From assembly GCF_019802125.1 (NCBI RefSeq), contig NZ_JAHVHT010000002.1, forward strand, positions 434,001-498,000: a stretch of DNA of 64,000 nt. The letters are read 5' to 3'. The position numbers were made by a program, and so were the translations under genes. The stretch is from Tateyamaria omphalii (GTDB lineage Bacteria; Pseudomonadota; Alphaproteobacteria; Rhodobacterales; Rhodobacteraceae). Shown here piece by piece: positions 26,701-35,990 of this stretch. The notes under the pieces were generated by a model. The model was not told the DNA's origin. It saw only the letters and a list, made by a program, of their open reading frames with translations, and ran no database searches. Every line of letters starts with the position of its first letter. Position 1 is the stretch's first letter.

Positions 26701-26728
26701 AACTAGTGTAACTTCGGATAAAATACAA
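26701..26728 (-). promoter_or_regulatory. Candidate promoter of YjbE-like paralogue 3
   Basis: On the minus strand TTGTAT (26728-26723) and CTAGTT (26706-26701) are 16 bases apart, about 30 bases before the ATG. A weak match, listed because the neighbouring paralogues have CTAGGG at the equivalent place. Confidence 0.3.
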
Positions 26729-26787
26729 TCGACTTCGGTTTTCTGTCCCCCTTTCTGATACATTTTTGCTGCATCGCGGAAAGGTGG

Positions 26788-27477
26788 TCACTTTTTCAGC
26801 AAGCGGGTGCGGATGTAGCCCAGGTCAGGCCCGGACCATTGCCGTGTTTGCCACACGGTCGCGTCCCGGCGATCAACCCAGTAATCAAAGGCCACGACAC
26901 CTTTCCACCCTGTACAATTCTCTTGTAGGTGAACGACGGGGAACGATCTGCCGACGATTACCAGATCCTCGTTTCCGACCGTGCGCATCTCGCAGTCGAG
27001 CGGGATCTCGTCGATCCCGTTTTCACCGTTCTTGATGTAGAGTGTATGGTCGCCGGATATTGGTGCGCGCCGCTGAATGGCTTGCACTGCGGTATCGGCG
27101 TCCACTGATCCGATGTCATAGGCAATGCCGCGTGTGGCGGCGATGACGCCGTCCCGCAGGGTTATCTGCACATCATCTGCGCTGCGCCAGGTCCGCAGGA
27201 GGCCTGGCCCCGCATCCCGCCGCTCCGAGAACGGTATGAGAAACGCGGTTGCATTGCGGTTTTCGATTGTCACTTCGAGCGCTGGCACTGTCAGACTATT
27301 GATCAATGCGGGTGTGAGTTGCGGCGGTGCCGCAACATCATCCTGCCGCGATGCGCGATAGGCATCGTACAACGTCTTGAACTTGCTTGCTTGCGTGTTC
27401 TGTTCGTCGGTGCCGCCGGAACAGCCTGCAACCAGAAGAGCAGCGCCAAGCGCGAGGGATGTCAGCCGTTTCATCAT
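26788..27477 (-). CDS. yjbF: YjbF/GfcB-family lipoprotein
   Basis: A 229-residue lipoprotein: signal MMKRLTSLALGAALLVAGCSGG with the lipobox Cys near residue 19. The mature part is typical of the YjbF (GfcB) family of group 4 capsule and exopolysaccharide loci (EVTIENRNATAFLIPFSERRD, then LRTWRSADDVQITLRDG, and ..CTGWKGVVAFDYWVD). It is probably anchored in the outer membrane and works with YjbH. Its start overlaps the yjbH stop (ATGATGA), so they are co-translated; ATG 27474 is an alternative start. Confidence 0.88.
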   Translation of the reverse strand: MMKRLTSLALGAALLVAGCSGGTDEQNTQASKFKTLYDAYRASRQDDVAAPPQLTPALINSLTVPALEVTIENRNATAFLIPFSERRDAGPGLLRTWRSADDVQITLRDGVIAATRGIAYDIGSVDADTAVQAIQRRAPISGDHTLYIKNGENGIDEIPLDCEMRTVGNEDLVIVGRSFPVVHLQENCTGWKGVVAFDYWVDRRDATVWQTRQWSGPDLGYIRTRLLKK

Positions 27478-29645
27478 TCCCAGACCCTTCCCCAATCTGC
27501 ATTCAGGTCGGTTATGTGCCCGCTGCGGATTTGCTCGTAGAGACGGCCCGAAACGCTCAGCCGCGCGCCGCCGTCGCGTTGTATCGGCCGGATTGTGGTC
27601 GAGACGGTTTGACGGCTTGGTTCTCCGATAAACCAACTGGTCGGAATGGTGATGTTGATCCCCTTGTCGAAGGACCCTTCGCCAAATTCTTCGGAGCTGA
27701 CATCGGTCAGGGTAAAGAAGCCGCCGACGCGCCAGCCGTTCGCGAACTGGCGTTCAAGGGTGAAGGTCGCACCGACATCGCCCGCCAGGTAGCGGCCAAC
27801 GTCGAGTTGTCCGTAATACCCCTTGCCCAGATCGTAGTAGGCAGAGATGTGACCGGTCGCCACATCGTAGTCCTGGAAGCCGAACTGCTGATCGAAGTCA
27901 CGTTGCCTTGCGTAGTTCGCCTCGATCCCCAGGCCAAGTCGGCTTGTCGCGGGTTTCCACAGGAATTCCGCCGAAACACCGCCAAAGAACTGTTCAAGAT
28001 AGCCCGCGGTTACACGCGCGTACGTGTTCTTGCCTGTCTTCCACTGGCGCGACACGAACAGGTTTTCGATCGTGGTGTCACCCGCCTGTGCGTAGAGCAC
28101 GGCATCGGTCCGCACGCGCGGCAAGACCGAGTTTGACAGACGACCGCTGTCCAGGTTGCCAGCGAGGCGGTGCCGGACTTCACCGCTAAGCAGCCAACCG
28201 GGCGCGAAACGATACTGCGCTTGCGCCGAAAGGCCGACTTCGAGGCGCAAGGGGCGATCCGGGTCGAAATAGCTGGGCCGGAAGTATGGGCCAAGCGCGT
28301 AGCTGAACCGTGGGTAGGCCAGTGAGCCGTCAATCGCGCCAGTGGCCGGGCGAGGCGCGGCGTCGGACAGGTCCGAAGCTGCGAGCAGGGCGTTGGCCGC
28401 ATTCGGTTGGAATTCCAGCGTTTCGATATCGCGACGCGCAATGGTGACGTTGGACATCGCCAGCCCTTCGTTCATCAGAACGATATCGAAGAACTCGACG
28501 GATGGCGGAAGCTGGCGTGCAAGCGCGCGCGCGGTTCGGCCAATCACGATCGCCAGATTGCTGTAGCGCGTGCTCGACACCCGCGCCTCGGCGCGGTTTG
28601 CCGTTACCTGCAGGCTTTCCAGGCGGATGCCGTCTTCGGTCAGTTCGGGTTCGACCACGTCGCGCAGGATCATCGGCGCGCTTTGCGATGCCGCCCATGC
28701 CGTGTCGTAGGACGCGGGATTTTCCGCGCGCGATGGGCGTACGATGATCGGGCGGGGACCGGCCACGGTGAACGGGGTTGCGGGGCGTTTCGGGTTGAAC
28801 TGGATCTGCGCATTCACGCCGATTTCAGAGCCGTAGAGATAGTAGGCGCCCAGGCGGATCGCGTTGGTCCACTGATATTCGACGCCGAAATTGACCCGCG
28901 AGTCACGCTCGAACACGCCGCGCGATGTTTCAGCCACATAGGCGTCCGGAGAGTATTCGAGCTTGAAGCCGAGCCGATCGTTGTACTGCCATTCGATGCC
29001 ACCGAACGGAGACACGGGCCCGCGGAACCATTGGTCGACGGCCAGTTCGCCGCCTGTGTCGCCCGGGTTGAAGACCGGGCGATTCTCACCCAGTGGTGAT
29101 CCGATCGAGCCCGACGATGCGAGCCTGCCCCAGCCCAAACCGGCCGTCACCTTGGCGCGGCCGGGAAGCCGGAAGGGACGAATGAAATTCTTTGTCGCGA
29201 CCAGGTATTCGCCGGCATAGATGCCCGTTCCCGCGAAGTCCTGCAGGCCAACGCTGACGGCAGGACGGTACTGCCGTTCCTTCAGCAGCAGGTAGCGGAA
29301 GTCGAAACTACGGTCGCGATACGTTTCAAAGCCGTCCGAGTTCCAGTTTTGGATGCCGATGTAGCGGAAGCTGGCTGTGATCCGTGGCGAGAACTGGAAG
29401 GACACTGTCGTTCGGGTCTGACCGCCGAAATGCGATATACCCAAGGCAAACTGTCCATCCGGCAGTGCCTCTGCCGAGGGCGTGTCGATCACGCCGGGCA
29501 AGCCGTAGAAGTTCAGAGTTGGTGCGGATGTGACGACCTTGGGCTTCTGAGCGTCGGAATTCTGCGCGACCGCAAGTGACGTTGTCAGGGCAACAGACAG
29601 GCCGCCAAGGCCGGCCAACACGAGCGATCTAATCCGCAAAGGCAT
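27474..29645 (-). CDS. yjbH: YjbH-family outer-membrane polysaccharide protein
   Basis: A 723-residue protein with a signal peptide (residues 1-28) and long beta-strand-rich sequence of alternating aromatic and polar residues, ending in a C-terminal DWGRVWE. TLNFYGLPGVIDTPSAEALP near the mature N-terminus and FRPFRLPGRAKVTAGLGWGRL-like stretches are family marks. The E. coli homologue is about 700 residues. It is thought to act in the export of exopolysaccharide across the outer membrane. The yjbG member of the E. coli operon is missing here. Confidence 0.9.
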   Translation of the reverse strand: MPLRIRSLVLAGLGGLSVALTTSLAVAQNSDAQKPKVVTSAPTLNFYGLPGVIDTPSAEALPDGQFALGISHFGGQTRTTVSFQFSPRITASFRYIGIQNWNSDGFETYRDRSFDFRYLLLKERQYRPAVSVGLQDFAGTGIYAGEYLVATKNFIRPFRLPGRAKVTAGLGWGRLASSGSIGSPLGENRPVFNPGDTGGELAVDQWFRGPVSPFGGIEWQYNDRLGFKLEYSPDAYVAETSRGVFERDSRVNFGVEYQWTNAIRLGAYYLYGSEIGVNAQIQFNPKRPATPFTVAGPRPIIVRPSRAENPASYDTAWAASQSAPMILRDVVEPELTEDGIRLESLQVTANRAEARVSSTRYSNLAIVIGRTARALARQLPPSVEFFDIVLMNEGLAMSNVTIARRDIETLEFQPNAANALLAASDLSDAAPRPATGAIDGSLAYPRFSYALGPYFRPSYFDPDRPLRLEVGLSAQAQYRFAPGWLLSGEVRHRLAGNLDSGRLSNSVLPRVRTDAVLYAQAGDTTIENLFVSRQWKTGKNTYARVTAGYLEQFFGGVSAEFLWKPATSRLGLGIEANYARQRDFDQQFGFQDYDVATGHISAYYDLGKGYYGQLDVGRYLAGDVGATFTLERQFANGWRVGGFFTLTDVSSEEFGEGSFDKGINITIPTSWFIGEPSRQTVSTTIRPIQRDGGARLSVSGRLYEQIRSGHITDLNADWGRVWE

Positions 29646-29754
29646 GGGTTCACTGTCCGGTCGTTCTTAAATTGTTAACGCCTTAAAACATGGGCGTATG
29701 TCTTATACAATCTTGCAGGCTGTCGGGTGCCAAACTAGCGGAAAAGCGCGGCTT

Positions 29755-31662
29755 TCAAGATACAGGAGACACGCGTTCCCGGTCCGCTTCTGCCGCTTCT
29801 TTGGGCGTGCTGTATCCTTCGACCCAACGTTTGACCGTGGCCCGTGCGGCGGCTTCGTCGCTGGCCGCGAGCGCATGGCGCAGCGAGCGCATGGCCGAGG
29901 CAACCTCGATCTCGCTCAGGGATTCTTCGTTGGTGAAGAAGATCTTCTTGTGACCGGTGCCCACCTGGGTGCCGCTGAGCGTCAGCTCTTCCGTCATTTT
30001 CTCGCCCGGGCGCAGGCCGGTGAATTCAATTTCGATGTCACCGTCGGGGTTTTGTGCATCGCGCACCGTGAAGCCCGCGCTTTCGATCACCTGCCTTGCA
30101 AGCTGTTCGATCCGTACCGGTTTGCCCATGTCCAGAACGAACACTTCGCCCCCCTTGGCCATGGACCCTGCGCGCAAGACCAGATGTACCGCTTCCTGCA
30201 CGGTCATGAAGTAGCGGGAGACTTCGCGATGCGTGACCGTTAGCGGTCCGCCCCGCCGCAACTGTTCCTGGAACAGCGGCACGACCGACCCGGAAGAGCC
30301 GAGCACGTTTCCGAACCGTACGATGGAGAACTTCAGCCCCTTTGTTGCGGCCACGCGGTTCGCGATGTCCTGCACCACGAGCTCGGCCAGCCGTTTCGAC
30401 GCGCCCATCATGTTGGTGGGGCGTACGGCCTTGTCCGATGAGATCAGCATGAAACGTTCCACGCCAGCCTCGGCCGCCTCTGTCACGAGGGTCTGTGTCC
30501 CGAGCGCATTGTTGGCCAGACCCGCCAGTGGGTTGTATTCCACCAGGGGTACGTGCTTGTAGGCGGCTGCGTGCAGCACGACCTGAATGTCATGATCCTT
30601 GAGCACTCGCCGCACCTGGCGTGCATCCGTGACGGAGCCCAGCAACGGCACGATCTCGATATCGCTGCCTTCGGCGAGCTGCGTCAGTTCCTGGTGGATC
30701 TGGTATAGCGCGAGCTCGCTCAGTTCGTAGAGAACGATCTTTTCCGGATGATATTCAAGCACCTGGCGGCTGAGTTCCGACCCGATGGAGCCACCAGCAC
30801 CCGAGATCAGCACACGGCGTCCGGCATAGGCTTCCCCGCCGCCGTCCTGCGGTGTCATCACCTCGTCCCGGCCCAGGAAATTGCGGGGGTTCACCGGGGT
30901 CAGTTTGTCGACCAGCGCCTCCTCCCCGATCAGCTGTGAAAAGGAGGGTAGCGTTTGCACCTCGAGCCCCATCTTTTGCAGGCGGCGTGCGATTTGCATC
31001 TGCTTCGGATGGCTTTGTGACGGGATCGCCAAGAGCACGCGGTCGATACGGCCATCGGCCACGATTTCTGCAATGCGAACAGGGCTGTAGACCGGCAAGC
31101 GCAGGACGCTCACGCCCTGCAGAGCGTGGCTGTCGTCGACGAAGGCGACCGGTTCGATCTGTTCATGGTTGCGCAGGGCCGACACAAGTTGCATCCCCGT
31201 TGTCCCGGCCCCGTAGATCAGTACGCGGCAGCGATCGGTGCCCTTCCGGTAGATCGCAAGCACGATCTGCAGCAGGATCGCCCGGCTCATGATGGAGAAC
31301 ATGAAAAACGAGATGCCGAACACGATCTGAGTCGACAGCGGGAGAGGCATGTTGGCTGCCGTCGTCAGAAGTGTGGAGGTCATCGCCAGAAGTGCGGAAA
31401 ATACACCCGTTCTGCCGATGGAGCCCGTGTCGTAGTCGTTCAGTGTGGACGACGAAATGCACAGCCAAAGCGACAGTCCGACGGCAACCAGCAGCATATA
31501 TGGCAACACCGGCAGGTAGGTGACAAAGCTGCCCCAGGCCGATTGGGCCGACATGTTCAGGCTGAAAGCGAAAAGGAGGGCGGCAGGGATCAGACTGGCA
31601 TCAATCGCGATCAAAATATTTCGTTTCTGCGTTCGCGAGAGCGACTTGAGCAGATTTAACAT
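29755..31662 (-). CDS. CapD/WbpM-like nucleotide-sugar 4,6-dehydratase
   Basis: A 635-residue membrane-bound enzyme. The N-terminal 140 residues hold four membrane helices, followed by a Rossmann segment (VLIYGAGTTGMQL, about 148-160) and then the SDR domain with ISGAGGSIGSELSRQ near 290 and the active-site run SSDKAVRPTNMMGASK. This is the long FlaA1/PglF/WbpM family that makes UDP-4-keto-6-deoxy-HexNAc for surface glycans. I chose the ATG at 31662 with AGGGGG seven bases upstream. It lies between the sugar transferase and yjbH genes of the polysaccharide locus. Confidence 0.92.
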   Translation of the reverse strand: MLNLLKSLSRTQKRNILIAIDASLIPAALLFAFSLNMSAQSAWGSFVTYLPVLPYMLLVAVGLSLWLCISSSTLNDYDTGSIGRTGVFSALLAMTSTLLTTAANMPLPLSTQIVFGISFFMFSIMSRAILLQIVLAIYRKGTDRCRVLIYGAGTTGMQLVSALRNHEQIEPVAFVDDSHALQGVSVLRLPVYSPVRIAEIVADGRIDRVLLAIPSQSHPKQMQIARRLQKMGLEVQTLPSFSQLIGEEALVDKLTPVNPRNFLGRDEVMTPQDGGGEAYAGRRVLISGAGGSIGSELSRQVLEYHPEKIVLYELSELALYQIHQELTQLAEGSDIEIVPLLGSVTDARQVRRVLKDHDIQVVLHAAAYKHVPLVEYNPLAGLANNALGTQTLVTEAAEAGVERFMLISSDKAVRPTNMMGASKRLAELVVQDIANRVAATKGLKFSIVRFGNVLGSSGSVVPLFQEQLRRGGPLTVTHREVSRYFMTVQEAVHLVLRAGSMAKGGEVFVLDMGKPVRIEQLARQVIESAGFTVRDAQNPDGDIEIEFTGLRPGEKMTEELTLSGTQVGTGHKKIFFTNEESLSEIEVASAMRSLRHALAASDEAAARATVKRWVEGYSTPKEAAEADRERVSPVS

Positions 31663-31856
31663 GGTGCCCCCTTGGTATTTCGCCCTTTGCAGGCTGCAGT
31701 CACCGCTATCACCTTTGGGTACCAAATTAGTGCGCTGATTTTGCAGGCGCAGAAAAATTGAACGGGTATAGAGCGGAAAAGTGCCAAAAAATGATTATAA
31801 ATTGTGCGCGTCGATGTGCTTTTTGCACATAATCAACGATTCGGTAAGTGTTTGAG

Positions 31857-32474
31857 TTAGTTCCGCCTCCTGCGGAACAGGTTGCCGATGGTTTGAAAGA
31901 CAAGATCAAAGTCGTAGCACGTGTTTTGATTCCGTTGGTAGATAAGGTCAAGCCGTGCTTTCCGCGGAACGCAAATTCGGCAATAGAGATCATCCGTTTC
32001 TTCCGCCGTGTCACACCGTGCCAGCAGTCGATCCTCGTGTTTGTGAAATCGGATGGTCGCAAGGCCGGTGACGCCGGGCCGCGATTTCAGCACCTTGCCG
32101 TACAGGTCCGGAAAGCGTTCGACATACTCGCGCAGGGGCGGACGCGGTCCCACGAAGGACAGGTCGCCCTTCAGGATGTTCCAGAGCTGCGGAAATTCGT
32201 CCAACCGCTTGGCCCGCAGCTTTGCGCCGAGCGGTGTGATCCGGGTGTCCTTGTGGCCGCCGGATACGCCCTGGTCCGCGTCGACCACCGTCATCGTGCG
32301 GAACTTCCACAGTCCGAAGCTTTCGGTTGGGGATTTCATGCGTTCCGCCACATAGAAGAGGGGGCGCCCCTGCTTCCTCCAGATCACCCAGATCAGGTAG
32401 ATGATGATCGGGCCGAGGATGATGACCAGCAGGCTGGCAAAGAACAGATCGAAGATACGCTTGCGCCAGGTCAT
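31857..32474 (-). CDS. Polyprenyl-phosphate sugar-1-phosphate transferase
   Basis: A 205-residue enzyme of the bacterial sugar transferase family (WcaJ/PglC type) that starts glycan assembly by moving sugar-1-phosphate to undecaprenyl phosphate. One membrane helix (about residues 7-32) precedes the motifs LWKFRTMTV, RLDEFPQLWNILKGDLSFVG and PGVTGLATI. It is the short PglC-like form without the extra N-terminal helices of WcaJ. Its ATG overlaps the epimerase stop by four bases. Confidence 0.93.
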   Translation of the reverse strand: MTWRKRIFDLFFASLLVIILGPIIIYLIWVIWRKQGRPLFYVAERMKSPTESFGLWKFRTMTVVDADQGVSGGHKDTRITPLGAKLRAKRLDEFPQLWNILKGDLSFVGPRPPLREYVERFPDLYGKVLKSRPGVTGLATIRFHKHEDRLLARCDTAEETDDLYCRICVPRKARLDLIYQRNQNTCYDFDLVFQTIGNLFRRRRN

Positions 32475-33241
32475 GTCGGTTCCTTGTTCTTCCAGTCTTG
32501 GACGATGCCAGCCGCGGTGCTGTCAGCGGGCGCAAAGGGCGCATATTCTTCAAGTGCCGCTGTCTTGAGCTGTACTTCGGCAATTGTACGTTCTGTTGCC
32601 GGGCGTGAGTGCCATTCAAACCCGGCGGCGTCCAGCAATGCCCCCATTTCCACTGCTTCCGGCGCCGCGATATTCAGGAGTGATGGAAGATCGGGCGTCT
32701 GCGCCAGCTTGTGCAGCGTCTGTGCCAGCTTGCCGGGGCCTATATAGCTGCGGGACGGCGTCCGTCCGTCCGGGTACTGGTCAAGCTGAAAGCCGGGCTT
32801 CCATCCACCCAGGATGGCATCGGCACCGGCGACGTTGCCAAGCCGCAAGACGGTGTTGGATGTTCGGTGCGCCAGAGCCATCCGTTCCATCGCCAGTTTG
32901 GCCGCTGCGTAGTCGCTTTGCGGTGCCGTCGGACCGTTTTCGCGCAAGGGTCCAGGCAGCGCGCCATAGACAGCCGCGGATGAGAACAGAAACACATGTG
33001 CGCCACGCGCCGCATCCAGTACCTTCTGCGCAAGGGTGACATTCAGGTTCATGGACCGGGGGCTTCCCGGCGTGACGCCCGCGAGGCAGAACACGGTGTC
33101 AGCCCCATTGAGAATGCGCGTCAGCGTGCCGGTGTCTTCAATGTCCACGCCGTCGCGCGCGATCCATTCGGCCCGCGCCGGCCATCTTGGCTGCAGCAGT
33201 CGACCCAGCTTTCCACCTGCCCCGAGGAACACCGTCCGCAT
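32471..33241 (-). CDS. NAD-dependent epimerase/dehydratase
   Basis: A 256-residue SDR protein with FLGAGGKLGRLL at the N-terminus (GxxGxxG NAD motif), FLFSSAAVYG around 85-94 and SDYAAAKLAMERMA with the catalytic Tyr-xxx-Lys. It is shorter than full GalE-type epimerases (about 320). It probably changes a nucleotide-linked sugar for the polysaccharide made here. It lies three bases from the glycosyltransferase upstream and overlaps the sugar transferase downstream. Confidence 0.88.
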   Translation of the reverse strand: MRTVFLGAGGKLGRLLQPRWPARAEWIARDGVDIEDTGTLTRILNGADTVFCLAGVTPGSPRSMNLNVTLAQKVLDAARGAHVFLFSSAAVYGALPGPLRENGPTAPQSDYAAAKLAMERMALAHRTSNTVLRLGNVAGADAILGGWKPGFQLDQYPDGRTPSRSYIGPGKLAQTLHKLAQTPDLPSLLNIAAPEAVEMGALLDAAGFEWHSRPATERTIAEVQLKTAALEEYAPFAPADSTAAGIVQDWKNKEPT

Positions 33242-33244
33242 GGG

Positions 33245-34492
33245 TCACCCCATCGAAATCCGTTTGTCCGCGGGCACAAGCGCATTGATCTGGCGGATAT
33301 GCTCGGGCAGGCAAACGGTTTCGAAATCGTAGGTGTCGACCACATGTTGCCGCGCGGCGGGACCCAGATGGGCGTAGTCGCGCGGCTTGGACAGCACATC
33401 CGCCACTTGTGCGGCGATGGCTTCGGGATCGAAGAAGTCGACCAGCAAACCGGTCTCGCCATGCGTGATCGCCTCACGCACCGGGGCCACGTCGCTTGCA
33501 ACGACGGTTGCGCCCATCGACATGCTTTCAAGCAGGGACCAGGACAGCACGAAGGGCATCGACAGATAGAGGTGGCACGAGCTGATCTGGACGATCGCCT
33601 GGTAGCTTTCGTACGGCACCTGACCGAGAAAGTGCAGGCGGTCCCAATCGATCAGGTGCCCCACTTCTGCTTCCATCTGGCCGCGCAGGCCGCCTGGGTG
33701 CTTGTTCTTGCCGCCATAGGACACATCGTTGCCGCCGATCACGAGGATGCGTGCATTTGGGCGTGCCTTCTGGATGTGCGGCACGGCGCGCATGAACTGG
33801 TGATAGCCCCGCGTCGTTTCGAGATTGCGGGACATGAAGGTCACCACCTCGTCCTTGCGCGTCAGCGGTCGTCCGATGCGCCCCAGGTTGACCTGTGCCT
33901 TCTTGTTTGGCTTCAGCGTGTCGGTGCGGATGCCGTCATGACAGACATAGATCTTGTCGTGGAATTGTTTGGGGAACCGGTCGCGCTGCCAGTAGGTCGG
34001 GCTGTGGCCCAGGTCCACCACGTTGATGTTCACCTGCGGAACGACGTTGTGACCGTGCATGATATAGGGCGCGTGTTCACTGACCGGGCTTTCGGGATCA
34101 AACCCGACAGGGCCGCCATGGACCGAATAGTAGTATTCGAAGAACCCGATCATGGGCGTGTCGGGCAGCACCTCGCGGAAAAAGGTCATCTCGCCCCAGC
34201 CGACATGGCCGATCACGATATCGGGCTGAAAACCACCCGAGACCAGCTCTTGCAGGGCCGTGACCGCGCCAAAGCCGTTGCCAGCCGCGTTTTCCCATGT
34301 GCGTGACAGGCCATAGGTATCTTCCTTGGCCGTGTGGTGCGTCTTGTACAGAACCGTTTTCACGCCTGCGAATTCAGGAGCGTTCTTGCGTTGGGTGAGA
34401 AAGACAATCTCGTGACCGCCTTGAACCGCCAGCCATTGAATCAGTTCGCGGTACTGGCCCGGCATGTTCTGATGCACAAACAGGAATTTCAT
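33245..34492 (-). CDS. GT4-type glycosyltransferase
   Basis: A 415-residue cytoplasmic GT-B enzyme. The start MKFLFVHQNMPGQYRELIQW is typical of a family of group 1 glycosyltransferases. Later motifs are VTFMSRNLETTRGYHQFMRA and the donor-site run PFVLSWSLLESMSMGATVVA with the conserved Glu. An in-frame GTG three codons upstream is possible. First gene of the polysaccharide operon on this strand; donor and acceptor are unknown. Confidence 0.9.
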   Translation of the reverse strand: MKFLFVHQNMPGQYRELIQWLAVQGGHEIVFLTQRKNAPEFAGVKTVLYKTHHTAKEDTYGLSRTWENAAGNGFGAVTALQELVSGGFQPDIVIGHVGWGEMTFFREVLPDTPMIGFFEYYYSVHGGPVGFDPESPVSEHAPYIMHGHNVVPQVNINVVDLGHSPTYWQRDRFPKQFHDKIYVCHDGIRTDTLKPNKKAQVNLGRIGRPLTRKDEVVTFMSRNLETTRGYHQFMRAVPHIQKARPNARILVIGGNDVSYGGKNKHPGGLRGQMEAEVGHLIDWDRLHFLGQVPYESYQAIVQISSCHLYLSMPFVLSWSLLESMSMGATVVASDVAPVREAITHGETGLLVDFFDPEAIAAQVADVLSKPRDYAHLGPAARQHVVDTYDFETVCLPEHIRQINALVPADKRISMG

Positions 34493-34544
34493 AAAATACA
34501 CGTCCCTTTTGCGTGTAGATACCGCGCCCGAACCCGCGCCGCAA

Positions 34545-35567
34545 TCAGGGCTGTACGGGCCACATGGATCCGGTGCCGCGCTTTTCCTGACCCGGGCTGA
34601 GGCCGAAGGTGCCGCGGTAGCTTTTTGAGAAATGCGACAAGGATCGAAAGCCGCAGGCGACGCAAATGTCCGTCACGCTCAGACCGGTCTGACGCAAAAG
34701 CCCGCGCGCTTTTTCGAGCCTCAGTTGCAGGTAATGACGCTTGGGTGACATGCCCAGATGCCGGGCAAAGAGCCGTTCCAGTTGCCGTGTGCTGAGTTGG
34801 ATCAGCTCCGCAATCTCGTCCGGGCGCAGAGGATCCTCCAGGTTGTTTTCCATGATCTGAAGCGCCATGCCCAATTTGCCATGGGCGACATCGGGCCGTG
34901 CCCGCCGCGACAGGCGCTGTCCGTGGCTGGCGGCCCGTGGATCGGTATAAACCATCTGATCGGCCACCCACGTCGCCAGATCGACGCCATAGTCGTTCTT
35001 GATCCGGTCGAGCATCATGTCCATGGAGGCTGCCCCACCCGCCGTCGTGAAGATGCGCCCATCCTTCGAATAGAGACTGTTTTCGATGGTCACATCGGGC
35101 AGCAGTTCGATCAATGCATCCCGGTATTCCCAATGGGTCGTCACCGTCTTGCCCGCCAGCAGACCGGCAAGGGCCAGGGTGTAGGTGCCTGAGGACAGCG
35201 CCCCAAAATCCATCCCCTTGCGCGTTTCGCGTCGGAGCCAGTTGAGGATGGGGCGCGTGCTGCTTTCCGCTGCATGGTTGCCTGCGCACACGACGAGCGT
35301 TTCGTCCCGTGCAAGCTCGGGCAGGGCGGCGTCAACCGCTGTCGTGATGCCGTTGTAGGCCGGAACGGGGTCACCTGTTTCGCCGATGATGCGCCACGCA
35401 TAGAATGTCTGGCCCGAAGGGTGCAGGTTGGCGAGGCTGAGTGCTTCGAGCGCGCAGGCGAAGCCCAGTTGGGAATAGCCGGGAATGAGGAGAAAGGCGT
35501 AGCGCCGGGGGGCTGTCGCCTCAGGCGGCAAGGGCGGCGTCCAGAAGCGCGCGCACCTTGCGGGCAT
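34545..35567 (-). CDS. GlxA-type AraC-family transcriptional regulator
   Basis: A 340-residue regulator. The N-terminal DJ-1/PfpI-like domain (YAFLLIPGYSQLGFACALEA, then ETLVVCAGNHAAESS) probably senses a ligand. The C-terminal AraC domain carries two helix-turn-helices (TRQLERLFARHLGMSPKRHY and VTDICVACGFRSLSHFSKSY). Relatives control glycine betaine/carnitine or amino-acid catabolism in proteobacteria. The ATG at 35567 overlaps the preceding gene by 47 bases; an in-frame TTG at 35531 would cut the overlap to 11, so the start is uncertain. Confidence 0.88.
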   Translation of the reverse strand: MPARCARFWTPPLPPEATAPRRYAFLLIPGYSQLGFACALEALSLANLHPSGQTFYAWRIIGETGDPVPAYNGITTAVDAALPELARDETLVVCAGNHAAESSTRPILNWLRRETRKGMDFGALSSGTYTLALAGLLAGKTVTTHWEYRDALIELLPDVTIENSLYSKDGRIFTTAGGAASMDMMLDRIKNDYGVDLATWVADQMVYTDPRAASHGQRLSRRARPDVAHGKLGMALQIMENNLEDPLRPDEIAELIQLSTRQLERLFARHLGMSPKRHYLQLRLEKARGLLRQTGLSVTDICVACGFRSLSHFSKSYRGTFGLSPGQEKRGTGSMWPVQP

Positions 35568-35919
35568 AGGGTTCGTTCACCAGCCGGGTCACTTCGTCAC
35601 CGTTTTTCATCACGAGAAGCGTGGACCGGCGTTCGACCTTGAGCCGTTGGGTCATTTGCGAGGGGCCGAACGTGTCCCAATCCACGTCCACGAAGGTCAG
35701 GTTCGTGTAGGCGGGGTTTTCGGCCAGCGCCTCGGCAATCAGCTCGGCCTTGATCTGGCAAGTCAGGGACCATGTGGCGCGGAAGTTCATCACCACCGTC
35801 TGATCGGTTTCACGCAAACTGCGCCAGATGGCGGGCGTGAATGTCTCGGCCGGATAGGCCGCGCTGGCACCCGGCACGGTCAGTGCTGCGGCAGAAAGAA
35901 GAAATGTGCGACGGTGCAT
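35521..35919 (-). CDS. Tat-type thioredoxin-like protein with altered active site
   Basis: A 132-residue protein. The N-terminus MHRRTFLLSAAALTVPGASA fits a twin-arginine signal. The thioredoxin-like fold follows, with MNFRATWSLTCQIKAELIAE at about 44-63. In DsbD-gamma-type relatives this site is W-C-x-x-C; here the first Cys is Ser51 and only Cys54 remains. The C-terminal part (LTFVDVDWDTFG, then RRSTLLVMKNGDE) is ordinary. With one Cys it cannot do a normal dithiol exchange, so a monothiol or structural role is likely. I chose the ATG at 35919, with GGAG upstream. Confidence 0.8.
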   Translation of the reverse strand: MHRRTFLLSAAALTVPGASAAYPAETFTPAIWRSLRETDQTVVMNFRATWSLTCQIKAELIAEALAENPAYTNLTFVDVDWDTFGPSQMTQRLKVERRSTLLVMKNGDEVTRLVNEPYARKVRALLDAALAA

Positions 35920-35990
35920 CAAATGGGCTCCGGAACCTGAAATGTTGGCCCACCATATGGCGGCATGTTCCGTGCGCAAGAGTTTGCTTA

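Noticed and set aside
29646-29754. TTGGCAC before yjbH as a sigma-54 promoter
   Set aside because: The spacing to a GC element is wrong for sigma-54; at best a weak sigma-70 type site with TATAAG.
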